Below, in pieces: positions 26,672-34,363 of a DNA stretch of 64,000 nucleotides. The translations under genes were made by a program, and so were the position numbers. How positions within the stretch are numbered: position 1 is the stretch's first letter; each line of letters opens with the position of its first letter. The notes under the pieces are model-generated. The model was not told the DNA's origin, ran no database searches, and was given only the letters and a program-made list of their open reading frames with translations. Source of the DNA: Actinopolymorpha pittospori. GTDB taxonomy: Bacteria; Actinomycetota; Actinomycetes; Propionibacteriales; Actinopolymorphaceae. Location: assembly GCF_014873875.1 (NCBI RefSeq), contig NZ_JADBEM010000001.1, positions 9,734,001 to 9,798,000 on the forward strand. The letters are read 5' to 3'.

Positions 26672-28117
26672 ATGGCAGTTGACCGTTCGACGGGAAGTGG
26701 GCCGGACTTCACCCCCGCTCTGTCCACGAAGTACCTCCCCCGGGCCGAGGTCCGTGAGCTGCCGCCACCGCCGAGGGAAAGCTGGCGGATCATCGGGCCC
26801 GGTCTGGTGGGCGCCGGCGTGGGTCTCGCCTCCGGCGAGTTCATCCTCTGGCCCTACATCGCCTCCCAGGTGGGGCTGGTCTTCCTGTGGGGCGCGGTGA
26901 TCGGCGTCGTCAGCCAGTGGTTCCTCAACATGGAGATCGAGCGCTACACGCTCGCCACCGGCGAGACCGCCCTCACCGGGTTCAGCCGGCTGTGGAAACA
27001 CTGGGGTCTGGTCTTCGCCGTCATGACGTACTTCGCGAACCTCTGGCCAGGTTGGGCCACGAGTTCGGCGACGATGGTGACGTACATCTTCGGCGGCAAC
27101 GTCACAGTCATCGCCATCGTCATCCTGGTGATCTGCGGCGCGGTCCTCACCCTCGCCCCGGTGGTCTACACCGCCCTGGAACGCGTGATCGTGGTGAAGG
27201 TCGCGGCGATCGTCGTCCTCATCGCCGGCGCGGTCGTCTTCGCGCTCACCACCGACACCTGGCGGGCGCTGGGCTCGGCCGTCACTCACGCCGGTCAGTT
27301 CCCGGGTGACCTCGACTTCGCGTTGATGCTCGGTGCGATCGCCTACGCCGGCGCGGGTGGTGGGCAGAACCTCTGCCAGAGCAACTGGATCCGAGACAAG
27401 CGGTTCGGCATGGGCGCGTACGCACCCCGCCTGGTGAGTCCGGTGACGGGACAGGACGCCGCGGTCCCCTCCACCGGATACACGTTCGCACCCACACTGC
27501 CCAACCTCATGCACTGGCGCGGCTGGTGGCGGTTCGCCAACATCGAACAGGCCGCGACGTTCGTGCTGATCACCTGCTTCACGATCGCCTTCATGTCGAT
27601 GCTCGCCTTCGCGACCGTCTTCGGGCGGTCCGGGCTGAGCCAGGACATCGGGTTCCTGCGGATCGAGGGAACGGCGTTGCAGGAGAGCGTCGGCCCGTGG
27701 TTCGGCTACTTCTTCTGGGTGATCGGCGCCTACGCGCTGTTCGCCGCGGCGATGGGGATCATCGACTACACCAGCCGGCTCGGCGCCGACCTGCTCGCGA
27801 CCGTCTACCTACGCCGACTCGGTGTCTCCGAAAGCCGCGTCTACTTCTGGTTGGTGTGGGGACTGGTCGCCTTCGGCGCTCTGGTGCTCCTGGCCGGTCT
27901 CGACCAACCGCTGGTGTTGCTCGTCATCTCCTCCTGCGTCAGCGGGGTGATGATGGCGATCTACGGCGTGCTTCTCATTCTCATGAACAAGCGCGCCCTG
28001 CCCAGGCAGATCCAGATCAGAAACTTCCGTACGATCGTCATCGCCCTGGCGGTGGCGTTCTACGGAACACTTGGCATCATCACGATCATCCAGCAGGTAC
28101 AGAAGCTGCTCGAATAA
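26672..28117 (+). CDS. Nramp-fold transporter lacking the canonical metal-binding motifs
   Basis: 481 residues and about eleven to twelve membrane helices. The start at ATG 26672 follows AAAGGA. The overall pattern fits Nramp/LeuT-fold proteins: IIGPGLVGAGVGLASGEFIL begins helix 1. The metal-binding DPGN of helix 1 is SGEF here (residues 54-57), and the helix 6 MPHN motif is replaced by a glycine-rich AGAGGGQNLC segment (226-235). Classical Nramp proteins import Mn2+ or Fe2+ with protons; this one probably moves a different substrate. A GntR/FadR-family regulator follows 39 bp downstream on the same strand, and sugar or hydroxyacid dehydrogenases lie opposite. That suggests an organic substrate, but this is inference. 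Confidence 0.7.
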   Translation: MAVDRSTGSGPDFTPALSTKYLPRAEVRELPPPPRESWRIIGPGLVGAGVGLASGEFILWPYIASQVGLVFLWGAVIGVVSQWFLNMEIERYTLATGETALTGFSRLWKHWGLVFAVMTYFANLWPGWATSSATMVTYIFGGNVTVIAIVILVICGAVLTLAPVVYTALERVIVVKVAAIVVLIAGAVVFALTTDTWRALGSAVTHAGQFPGDLDFALMLGAIAYAGAGGGQNLCQSNWIRDKRFGMGAYAPRLVSPVTGQDAAVPSTGYTFAPTLPNLMHWRGWWRFANIEQAATFVLITCFTIAFMSMLAFATVFGRSGLSQDIGFLRIEGTALQESVGPWFGYFFWVIGAYALFAAAMGIIDYTSRLGADLLATVYLRRLGVSESRVYFWLVWGLVAFGALVLLAGLDQPLVLLVISSCVSGVMMAIYGVLLILMNKRALPRQIQIRNFRTIVIALAVAFYGTLGIITIIQQVQKLLE

Positions 28118-28156
28118 CACGTTCGTCTGTTCAACCTGTTGGTGAAGGGGGGTCCG

Positions 28157-28954
28157 GTGAGCCCGCACACACGCGACAGTCTCGCCGCTCATCTGCTCGA
28201 CGAGATCCTTGCTGGACGGATCACGTCCGGCACCAAACTGCCACCCGAACGCCTGCTGGCGCAGCGGTTCGGGTTGTCCCGACCGATCGTCAGGGAGGCG
28301 TTGCGCAGCCTCGCCGAGCGTGGCTTCGTGGAGATCCTGCCGTCCCGCGGCACGTATGTCCGGGAGGCCCATCCGACCGACGGAGCCCGCTCACTCGACA
28401 CGTCCTTCCGTCGGCGCAACACGACGGTCCGGGAGTTGTCCGAGGCGCGGCAGATGGTCGAGACCTGCGCGGCGGCTCTGGCCGCGACCAACGCGACCGA
28501 GGTCGAGATCGCCGCCATGCGCCGGTGCCTGGACGACCTGGCGATGACGACGCAGGTGCTGGAGCAGGCCCGGCTCGACCTGGCGTTTCACGCCCTGGTC
28601 GTCCGGGCCAGCCACAACACCGTGATCGAGACGATGTACGCCTCGATCACGACACTGACGTTCGAGCTCATGCTCCGCAGCCTGTCCGACCGGCAGGTCC
28701 GCCAGACCGGTGCGCCCTGGCACGAAGGGATCTGGCAGGCCATCCGGGACCGCGACGACAAGCGGGCCGCCGCGGCCATGCAAGAGCACCTTGACAAGGC
28801 GAAGGCGCTCTACGGCAGCGACTTCGAACGCAGTGTCGACCAGGTGGCCCAGCGGGAGCTGCAACGGATGCTCGGCCCCTCCGCCTCACTGGAGGGGCTA
28901 CTCGACGACATCGCGAGGCGGCACGCCTCGTTCGTCCGCTCACCACTCAGCTGA
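28157..28954 (+). CDS. FadR/GntR family transcriptional regulator (FCD domain)
   Basis: 265 residues from GTG 28157, preceded by GAAGGGG. The winged helix-turn-helix occupies residues 5-70, with the GntR signature LPPERLLAQRFGLSRPIVREAL and the wing PSRGTYV. The C-terminal all-helical FCD domain covers about residues 95-240. Its metal- or ligand-binding His and Asp appear in DLAFHALVVRASHN and in AAAMQEHLDKA. Such regulators respond to small organic acids or sugar acids. It is probably co-transcribed with the Nramp-fold transporter and converges on the SDR gene with an 8-bp overlap. It may control both neighbouring operons. Confidence 0.92.
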   Translation: MSPHTRDSLAAHLLDEILAGRITSGTKLPPERLLAQRFGLSRPIVREALRSLAERGFVEILPSRGTYVREAHPTDGARSLDTSFRRRNTTVRELSEARQMVETCAAALAATNATEVEIAAMRRCLDDLAMTTQVLEQARLDLAFHALVVRASHNTVIETMYASITTLTFELMLRSLSDRQVRQTGAPWHEGIWQAIRDRDDKRAAAAMQEHLDKAKALYGSDFERSVDQVAQRELQRMLGPSASLEGLLDDIARRHASFVRSPLS

Positions 28955-29702
28955 AGTACGTGCCTCCGTTGAGGTCGATGACCGTGCCGGTGCAGAAGGA
29001 GCCGAGGTCGGAGACGAGATACAGCACGGCGCCGGCGACGTCGGCCGGGAAACCCGCCCGGCCGACCGGCGTGCTGTCAATCGTTGCTTGCTGCTGCTCC
29101 GGCGGGGTGAACGTGTCGTGGAACGGCGTGTCCAGGATCAGGCCGGGAGCGATGGAGTTGACCGTGATCCCACGCGGGCCGAGCTCCTTCGCCAGGCCGC
29201 GGGTGAGACCGTCCATGCCGGCCTTGGAGGCACCGTAGGCCGCCGCGCCCGTTCCCCCACCGTTGCGTCCCGCGAGGGAGGAGATGTTGACGACGCGGCC
29301 GCCCTCCGGCAGGTGTCGCAACGCCGCCCGCGTGCACGCGAAGGCACTGAACAGGTTGAGGTCGATGACCTGGTGCCAGTGCTCGTCCGACATCTCCGCG
29401 ATCGGCTGTCGCGCGACGAGCCCGCCCGCGTTGTTGATCAGGATGTCGAGCTTTCCGCCGAGGTCGGCCGCCGCCTGGTCGACCACCCGGTCGACGCTGG
29501 CGCTGTCGGTGGCGTCGAGTTCGTAGGCCGCGGAGCGCCGCCCGAGGTCGGCGATCTCCTTCGCCACCGCCTCACCGTCGTGGCTGCGGTAGGTGATCGC
29601 GACGTCCGCGCCCGCCTCGGCGAGCGCCAGGGCGATGCCGCGACCGATTCCCGTCGCACCGCCGGTGACGAGGGCGGTACGGCCGCTCAGGTCAGTTCGC
29701 AT
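28947..29702 (-). CDS. SDR family oxidoreductase
   Basis: 251 residues. The classical SDR core is present: TGGATGIGRGIALALAEAG (cofactor loop), NNAGG near residue 90, catalytic Ser in VVNISSLAGRNGGG, and YGASK with the Tyr/Lys pair. The C-terminus is FCTGTVIDLNGGTYFS. The acceptor is likely a sugar, polyol or 3-oxoacyl compound; an Arg after the second strand (YRSHDGE) favours NADP(H). I chose Met at 29702, since upstream residues are Pro/Arg-rich and untypical. It is last in a leftward group with the hydroxyacid dehydrogenase, the second SDR and the isomerase. Confidence 0.9.
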   Translation of the reverse strand: MRTDLSGRTALVTGGATGIGRGIALALAEAGADVAITYRSHDGEAVAKEIADLGRRSAAYELDATDSASVDRVVDQAAADLGGKLDILINNAGGLVARQPIAEMSDEHWHQVIDLNLFSAFACTRAALRHLPEGGRVVNISSLAGRNGGGTGAAAYGASKAGMDGLTRGLAKELGPRGITVNSIAPGLILDTPFHDTFTPPEQQQATIDSTPVGRAGFPADVAGAVLYLVSDLGSFCTGTVIDLNGGTYFS

Positions 29703-29829
29703 GTGGATACTTCTCCTCCGGTCCGGGCCCGGCTCCGGGGTTGGCGCCGGGCCCGCTCGTGATGGTGGCTTCGGTCCTTCGACCAGTGTGCGACGTCGAG
29801 GCGTCGGTTGCGCGGCCGCCTCGCCCCGC

Positions 29830-30840
29830 TCAGGCGAGGATGCCCGCGACGTCGGGCGGGACGGCGTAGCGCAAGGGCTCCTTGGCGAGGAACCTCTCGA
29901 TCTCGTCGACCATGGCGACGCCCTGCCGGGCATGGGAGTCGATCGTGTGGCCCGCCGTGTGGGGGGAGACGATGGCGTTCGGCAGCTGCCGCCAGACGCT
30001 GTCGGCGGGCAACGGCTCGGAGGGAAAGACGTCCAGCGCCGCGCTGATTCGTCCCGACCGCAGCTCGGCCAGCAGCGCCTCGGGCTCGATCAGGCCACCC
30101 CGGGCGCTGTTGACCAGCAGGGCGCCGTCGGGCAGCAGGGCGAGTTCCCGGGCACCGAGCAGGTCCCGCGTCTCCGGCAGCAGCGGTGCGTGCAGGGTGA
30201 CCACGTCGCAGGAGCTGAGCAGCGTGTCCAGCGCGACCAGTTCGACACCGAGTTCCTCGGCCTGGCTCTCGGTCAGGATGGGGTCACTGACCACCACCCG
30301 TCCGCCGAACGCCTGGAGCAGGCCGATGACCGCGCGTCCGGTCCGGCTCGCACCGACCACGCCGACGGTCCGGGCGCCGAGCAGCCGACCCGGGTGCCGG
30401 GTCCGCAGCTCACCCCAGGTCGCGCCGGCACGCAGTCCACGGTCCAGGGCCGCGAGTTCGCGCAGCGCGGAAAGGATCTGCAGGATCACCAGCTCCGCCA
30501 CGGACTCCGCGATCACGCCCGCGGCCTGGCAGACCGTCAGCCGGTCGCCGATCGCCTCCTGCGGCACCAGGTTGCGGATGCTGCCCGCGCTGTGCGCGAC
30601 CAGCCGCAGGTCGGGGCAGGTGGCGAGCACCTCGGCCGTGAGGGGCGGCGTCCCCCACCCGGTCAGGCAGGCCACCGCGCCGTCGAGCAGGCTCGGCAGG
30701 TCCCACTCGCTGGGTGGCCCACCGGCCGCCCGCACCTCGGCGAAACCCGCGAGCCGGTGCTCGGACTCCTCGGTCAGCACCATCGCGCGGGTCGACTCCG
30801 ACAACAGCACCGCCACTCGCGGGCGGGAATCGTTCGGCAT
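29830..30840 (-). CDS. D-isomer-specific 2-hydroxyacid dehydrogenase
   Basis: 336 residues from ATG 30840, preceded by GGAG; a weaker upstream start at 30867 exists. The NAD domain has TVGVVGASRTGRAVIGLLQ, where the usual GxGxxG is GASRTG. LHAPLLPETRDL precedes the catalytic NSARGGLIEPEALL (Arg), and SPHTAGHT carries the catalytic His. It reversibly oxidises D-2-hydroxyacids such as phosphoglycerate, glyoxylate products or sugar-derived acids. The neighbouring SDR and isomerase genes suggest sugar-acid catabolism. The exact substrate is unknown. Confidence 0.9.
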   Translation of the reverse strand: MPNDSRPRVAVLLSESTRAMVLTEESEHRLAGFAEVRAAGGPPSEWDLPSLLDGAVACLTGWGTPPLTAEVLATCPDLRLVAHSAGSIRNLVPQEAIGDRLTVCQAAGVIAESVAELVILQILSALRELAALDRGLRAGATWGELRTRHPGRLLGARTVGVVGASRTGRAVIGLLQAFGGRVVVSDPILTESQAEELGVELVALDTLLSSCDVVTLHAPLLPETRDLLGARELALLPDGALLVNSARGGLIEPEALLAELRSGRISAALDVFPSEPLPADSVWRQLPNAIVSPHTAGHTIDSHARQGVAMVDEIERFLAKEPLRYAVPPDVAGILA

Positions 30841-30894
30841 CCGGACTCCGTTCCTCGTCTTGGTCATCTGGACTGGGTCGCTGCAGAGCCGTGC

Positions 30895-31626
30895 TCAGGG
30901 CCGGCTGGGATACAGCAGCAGCTCCGGCACGTACGCCCGATTGGGTACCGACATCACGGTGAGGACCACCTGGGCGACGTCCTCGGGTCGCAGCGCCGCG
31001 GCCAACTGGGCCGGTGTCGGCGGGGTCGGTCGCTGTTGGACCAGCGGGGTGTCGGTGAACCCCGGATACACCACGCTGACCCGGACGCCGTTCGCCCGCT
31101 CCTCCTCCATCGTCGCGTGCGCGAGAGCCGCGACGCCGGCCTTGCTGGCCTGGTATCCCACGCCGGAGGCGTCGGCCTTCTTCGCCGCCGAGGAGGAGAT
31201 GTGGACCAGCAGCCCGTCGCACTGCTCACGAAACGTCGGGAGCACCGCCTGGGTGAGGACGAAGGCCGCGTCGAGGTTGGTGGTGATCAGGTCCCGCCAC
31301 CCCTCGGCCGACAGGTCTCGAAGCGAGCGCTGCTTGATGTTGGTGCCGACGCTGTTGACGAGCACGTCGACGCCGCCGTACCGGGTCACCGCGGCGGCCA
31401 CGGCGCGCCCGGCCGCCGTGGGGTCGGTGGCGTCACCAGCCACGACGACCGCCTCACCGCCCGCCTTGACGATCTCCTGTTCGAGCTCGGCCAGGGCTTC
31501 GGCACGCCGGGCGAACAGCACCAGCTTCGCTCCCGCCGCCGCGGCCGCGAGCGCTGTGGCGCGGCCCATGCCGCTGCTGGCCCCGGCGACGACGATCCGC
31601 TTTCCCGCCAACTCCGGACCGCTCAT
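30895..31626 (-). CDS. SDR family oxidoreductase
   Basis: 243 residues from Met 31626, overlapping the stop of the upstream isomerase gene (ATGA). The cofactor loop is VVAGASSGMGRATALA. The NNAG motif is altered to NSVGTN, the catalytic Ser is in VHISSSAAKKADA, and the Tyr/Lys pair is in GYQASKAGV. The YPGFTDTPLVQQ loop after strand 6 is typical. It could oxidise a sugar or polyol. The altered NNAG does not by itself indicate loss of activity, because the Ser-Tyr-Lys triad remains. Confidence 0.88.
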   Translation of the reverse strand: MSGPELAGKRIVVAGASSGMGRATALAAAAAGAKLVLFARRAEALAELEQEIVKAGGEAVVVAGDATDPTAAGRAVAAAVTRYGGVDVLVNSVGTNIKQRSLRDLSAEGWRDLITTNLDAAFVLTQAVLPTFREQCDGLLVHISSSAAKKADASGVGYQASKAGVAALAHATMEEERANGVRVSVVYPGFTDTPLVQQRPTPPTPAQLAAALRPEDVAQVVLTVMSVPNRAYVPELLLYPSRP

Positions 31627-32444
31627 GCCGCGCCACCTGTCAGGAGCCGCTTGACGTAGCGGAGGTCGGTGCGGGTCTGGTCGATCACCTGCTCGTAGGG
31701 CAGCGTGTAGTGGCTGTGCAGCGTGAGCGGGCCGTCGAAGCCGGTCTGGCGCAGGTGGGCGACGATGTCGGGCCACGGCACCATGCCGTCGGCGAGCCCG
31801 AGCCAGTCCGACCGCCAAGCGCGGGCGCCGGATGCCTGGTTGTCACCGGCGAACCAGCCGCCGTTCTTCACACCGACACAGGCGAGCCAGGGCTGGAGCA
31901 GTTCGAAGGTGAGTCGCCAGTTCTCCCGGCCGTCCTGGACCGCCTGGTTGCCGGGGTCGGGGTAGGCGCCGACCTGGTCGGGCAACTGCCCCTCCAGCAG
32001 GGCCCGGGTGAGCGCGCCGGAGGCGTGGATCGTCCCGCCGTGCAGCTGGATGGCGAGCCGGACGCCGTGGGTGGCGGCGAGGTTCGCGAGCTGGGCCAGC
32101 TGGTCGCGTGCGGTGGCGCGGACCGTGTCGTACGGCGTGGTCGCGTCGTACTTCCAGTAGCCGAGCCGGATCAGGCCGATACCCGCGTCGGCGCAGGCGC
32201 CCAGCACCTTGTCTGCCGGAAACGTCGCCGGGTCGGTCAGGTCGGTCGTGGCCATCGGGACGGTGAGCCCGGCGGCCCGGAACTCCTCGACCGCGCGCGG
32301 GATCTGGTCGGCGGCGTCCGGGTCGACCGTCGCGCCGGGGCGGATCAGCAGGTCGATGCCGTCGAAGCCGAGCCCCGCCGCCGTCTCGGCGATCTCACCG
32401 ACGGGGCGGCTCTCGAAGAGTTTCGTGAACAGGACGGTCTGCAT
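31623..32444 (-). CDS. Sugar phosphate isomerase/epimerase (xylose isomerase-like TIM barrel)
   Basis: 273 residues, AP-endonuclease-2/xylose-isomerase-like barrel: MQTVLFTKLFESRPVGEIAE opens it, GFDGIDLLIRPG is strand 2, RLAIQLHGGTIHASG carries a His at a metal position, YPDPGNQAVQDG the next acidic ligand, and GFDGPLTLHSHYTLPYEQV ends the barrel. Such proteins isomerise or epimerise keto-sugars or inosose intermediates. It is the first gene of the leftward operon and has GGAG before its ATG. The substrate is unknown; context suggests a keto-sugar handled by the two SDRs and the hydroxyacid dehydrogenase. Confidence 0.85.
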   Translation of the reverse strand: MQTVLFTKLFESRPVGEIAETAAGLGFDGIDLLIRPGATVDPDAADQIPRAVEEFRAAGLTVPMATTDLTDPATFPADKVLGACADAGIGLIRLGYWKYDATTPYDTVRATARDQLAQLANLAATHGVRLAIQLHGGTIHASGALTRALLEGQLPDQVGAYPDPGNQAVQDGRENWRLTFELLQPWLACVGVKNGGWFAGDNQASGARAWRSDWLGLADGMVPWPDIVAHLRQTGFDGPLTLHSHYTLPYEQVIDQTRTDLRYVKRLLTGGAA

Positions 32445-32523
32445 CAGGACTCCATGGGTCGCTGGGACGGTGGACGAGCGAGGACGTGGGACTGGTCACG
32501 GCACGGGCCGGGCGATGGTGCGG

Positions 32524-33696
32524 TCACGGCCGCGCCCGGGGAGAGTCGAGTGCCACCGTGGAGGAACGGACGACCAACTCGGGCGTCATCAGCACCGAAC
32601 GACGGGGCACATCGACGGGAACGCCACTCGCCGCTGCGCCCTCGTGGGCGCCGTCTCCGTTGTGGGCGCCGTCTGCATTGTGGGGGCCGTCTCCTTCTGC
32701 CACCTGTTCGCCGTCTCGCTCCATCTCGTCCAGCGCGGCAAGGGCGGCGGCTGCCATCTCGGTCAGTGGCTGACGGACCGTCGTGAGCGGTGGATGGAAC
32801 AGGCCGGCGAGCATCACGTCGTCGAAGCCGACGACCGAGACGCCCGGCTCCCCCGGCGTTCCGGGCACGGCCAGCCCGGCGGCGCGGACCGCGGCGCACG
32901 CGCCCATGGCGTACATGTCGTTGATCGCCACCACCCCCGTCGGCGGCTCCGGCAGCGCCAGCAGGGTCTCCATGCCGCGCCGGCCGAGCTCGGCGGCGTC
33001 GATGTCGCCGTACCCCACGCCTTCGTCGGCCCACACGAACTCCGCACGGACGGCGATCCCGGCGTCGGTCAGCGCCTCGGTGTAGCCGGCAAGACGGCGT
33101 TGACGGCTCACCGTGGCGATGGCGCCGGAGAGGAACGCGATGCGGGTGTGCCCGAGGTCGAGCAGGTGCCGGGTGGCGAGCCGGCCGCCGCAGAGGTTGT
33201 CGACGCTGACCCCGCGCAGGCTCGCCGGATCGGCGGGCTGCGGCTCCCGGTCGAAGGCGACCAGCCGCAGGCCGCGCTCGACGAAGGAGGCGAGATGCTC
33301 CAGCGACGGCAGCGACGTGCCCAGGACGACCGAGCGCGCGCCGCCCGCCCACAGCTCCTCCACGTAGCCGCGCTCGCGGTCGGGGTCGCGTTCGCTGTTG
33401 CAGAGGAGCACTTGTCGGCCGTGCGCGGCGGCGGCCGACTCGACCGCCCGCGCGAAGCCGCCCCAGAACGGGTTGGCGACGGAAGGTACGACGAGACCGA
33501 CGACGTGGGCGCGTCCGGTCCGCAGTTGGCGGGCCACTCGGCTGGGACGGTAGCCCAGCTCGTGGATCGTGCGGGTGATGCGTTCCCGCGTTCCCGGCCG
33601 CATCCGCGCGTCGCGGCCGTTGAGCAGGTTCGAGACGGTGCTCGGAGAGACCCGCGCCGCCTGCGCGACGTCGCGGATGGTCACCTCGCGTTTCAC
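32524..33696 (-). CDS. LacI family transcriptional regulator
   Basis: 390 residues from GTG 33696. The helix-turn-helix is VTIRDVAQAARVSPSTVSNLLNGRD at the N-terminus, followed by a hinge LGYRPSRVARQLRTGRAH and a periplasmic-binding-protein-like effector domain to about residue 330 (HVVGLVVPSVANPFWGGFAR; VVAINDMYAMGA; VSVVGFDDVMLAGLFHPPLTTV). The C-terminal 60 residues are Gly/Asp/Ala-rich (HNADGAHNGDGAHEGA) and extend beyond the usual family end. It probably represses the adjacent isomerase/dehydrogenase operon in response to a sugar. A strong palindrome 23 bp upstream of its start is a likely autoregulatory operator. Confidence 0.93.
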   Translation of the reverse strand: MKREVTIRDVAQAARVSPSTVSNLLNGRDARMRPGTRERITRTIHELGYRPSRVARQLRTGRAHVVGLVVPSVANPFWGGFARAVESAAAAHGRQVLLCNSERDPDRERGYVEELWAGGARSVVLGTSLPSLEHLASFVERGLRLVAFDREPQPADPASLRGVSVDNLCGGRLATRHLLDLGHTRIAFLSGAIATVSRQRRLAGYTEALTDAGIAVRAEFVWADEGVGYGDIDAAELGRRGMETLLALPEPPTGVVAINDMYAMGACAAVRAAGLAVPGTPGEPGVSVVGFDDVMLAGLFHPPLTTVRQPLTEMAAAALAALDEMERDGEQVAEGDGPHNADGAHNGDGAHEGAAASGVPVDVPRRSVLMTPELVVRSSTVALDSPRARP

Positions 33697-33718
33697 GCCG
33701 CGCCCGACCTCCCCGGAA

Positions 33719-33740
33719 GTTGGTGTATCGATGCACCAAC
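33719..33740. promoter_or_regulatory. Palindromic operator upstream of LacI regulator
   Basis: GTTGGTG (33719-33725) and CACCAAC (33734-33740) are perfect 7-bp arms around TATCGATG; only the innermost pairing is imperfect. The symmetric centre ATCGAT and the 22-bp length suit a LacI-family dimer. It lies 23 bp upstream of the regulator start and 87 bp before the DUF5946 start, so it could control one or both. Confidence 0.7.
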
Positions 33741-33826
33741 CTAGCGGCGCCGTGACACCTGGTCAGGACCTCCGTCCGGAACCGGAAGGGTCGACGATCC
33801 GCGCCGATCGCTGGAATCCTGGCCCG

Positions 33827-34291
33827 ATGACGACCTGCCGGCAGTGCGGCGCCACCAGCGAGGGCTGCGAGGGATTGTTCGAGCAGCTCCTGGCACTGGA
33901 CCACTCCCGCCGCCCGCCCTGGGGCCCCCTGCACGGCCTCGCCGTCGCCTGCTTCTTCCTGCAGCACCCCGCTCATCCGCTCGCCCCACGCGGGAACAAC
34001 GAGCGAGCGTGGGCGTTCCTGCACGCCTACCTCGCGGGTGGGCAGCGGGCCCTCGACGTCGCGACCCGCGCCGCGCGCGCCGCCGGCTCGAACCGGCAGG
34101 TCCGTTCACGCGCCGAGGAGGTGCCGGTGCCGGAACGGCCCGCGCCCACGATCTTCGCGACCACGATCGCCGACGTGGCCGTGGACGGCACCTTCCCCGC
34201 CTGCGGGTACGAAGAGCGGGTCCGCCGTTGGGCGAAGGACATCGTGGCGGCGTGGACGTCGGACCCGAACCGAGGGGCCGGCCTCCCGTGA
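33827..34291 (+). CDS. DUF5946 family protein
   Basis: 154 residues. It begins MTTCRQCGATSEGCEGLFEQ with a Cys-x2-Cys zinc-ribbon-like start, then LLALDHSRRPPWGPLHGLAVACFFLQHP, the signature of DUF5946. His in GPLHG and QHP could be additional ligands. Function is not established. The frame upstream of Met 33827 has no family features, so I start there. It is monocistronic, divergent from the LacI gene, and ends in front of a strong hairpin. Confidence 0.75.
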   Translation: MTTCRQCGATSEGCEGLFEQLLALDHSRRPPWGPLHGLAVACFFLQHPAHPLAPRGNNERAWAFLHAYLAGGQRALDVATRAARAAGSNRQVRSRAEEVPVPERPAPTIFATTIADVAVDGTFPACGYEERVRRWAKDIVAAWTSDPNRGAGLP

Positions 34292-34299
34292 ACGCGGAA

Positions 34300-34332
34300 G
34301 GTCCCCGGTGCGGAGAATCCGCGCCGGGGACC
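34300..34332. terminator. Bidirectional terminator between DUF5946 and aldehyde dehydrogenase
   Basis: A 15-bp stem, GGTCCCCGGTGCGGA (34300-34314) and TCCGCGCCGGGGACC (34318-34332), with one G-T wobble and a GAA loop, sits between convergent genes. Confidence 0.8.
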
Positions 34333-34363
34333 GCCTGAGCGAGACCGATGAGGGTCGGCCTGG

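Noticed and set aside
29593..31659. Plus-strand open frame of 688 codons opposite SDR and hydroxyacid dehydrogenase genes
   Set aside because: The opposite strand contains complete enzyme motifs; this frame has none.
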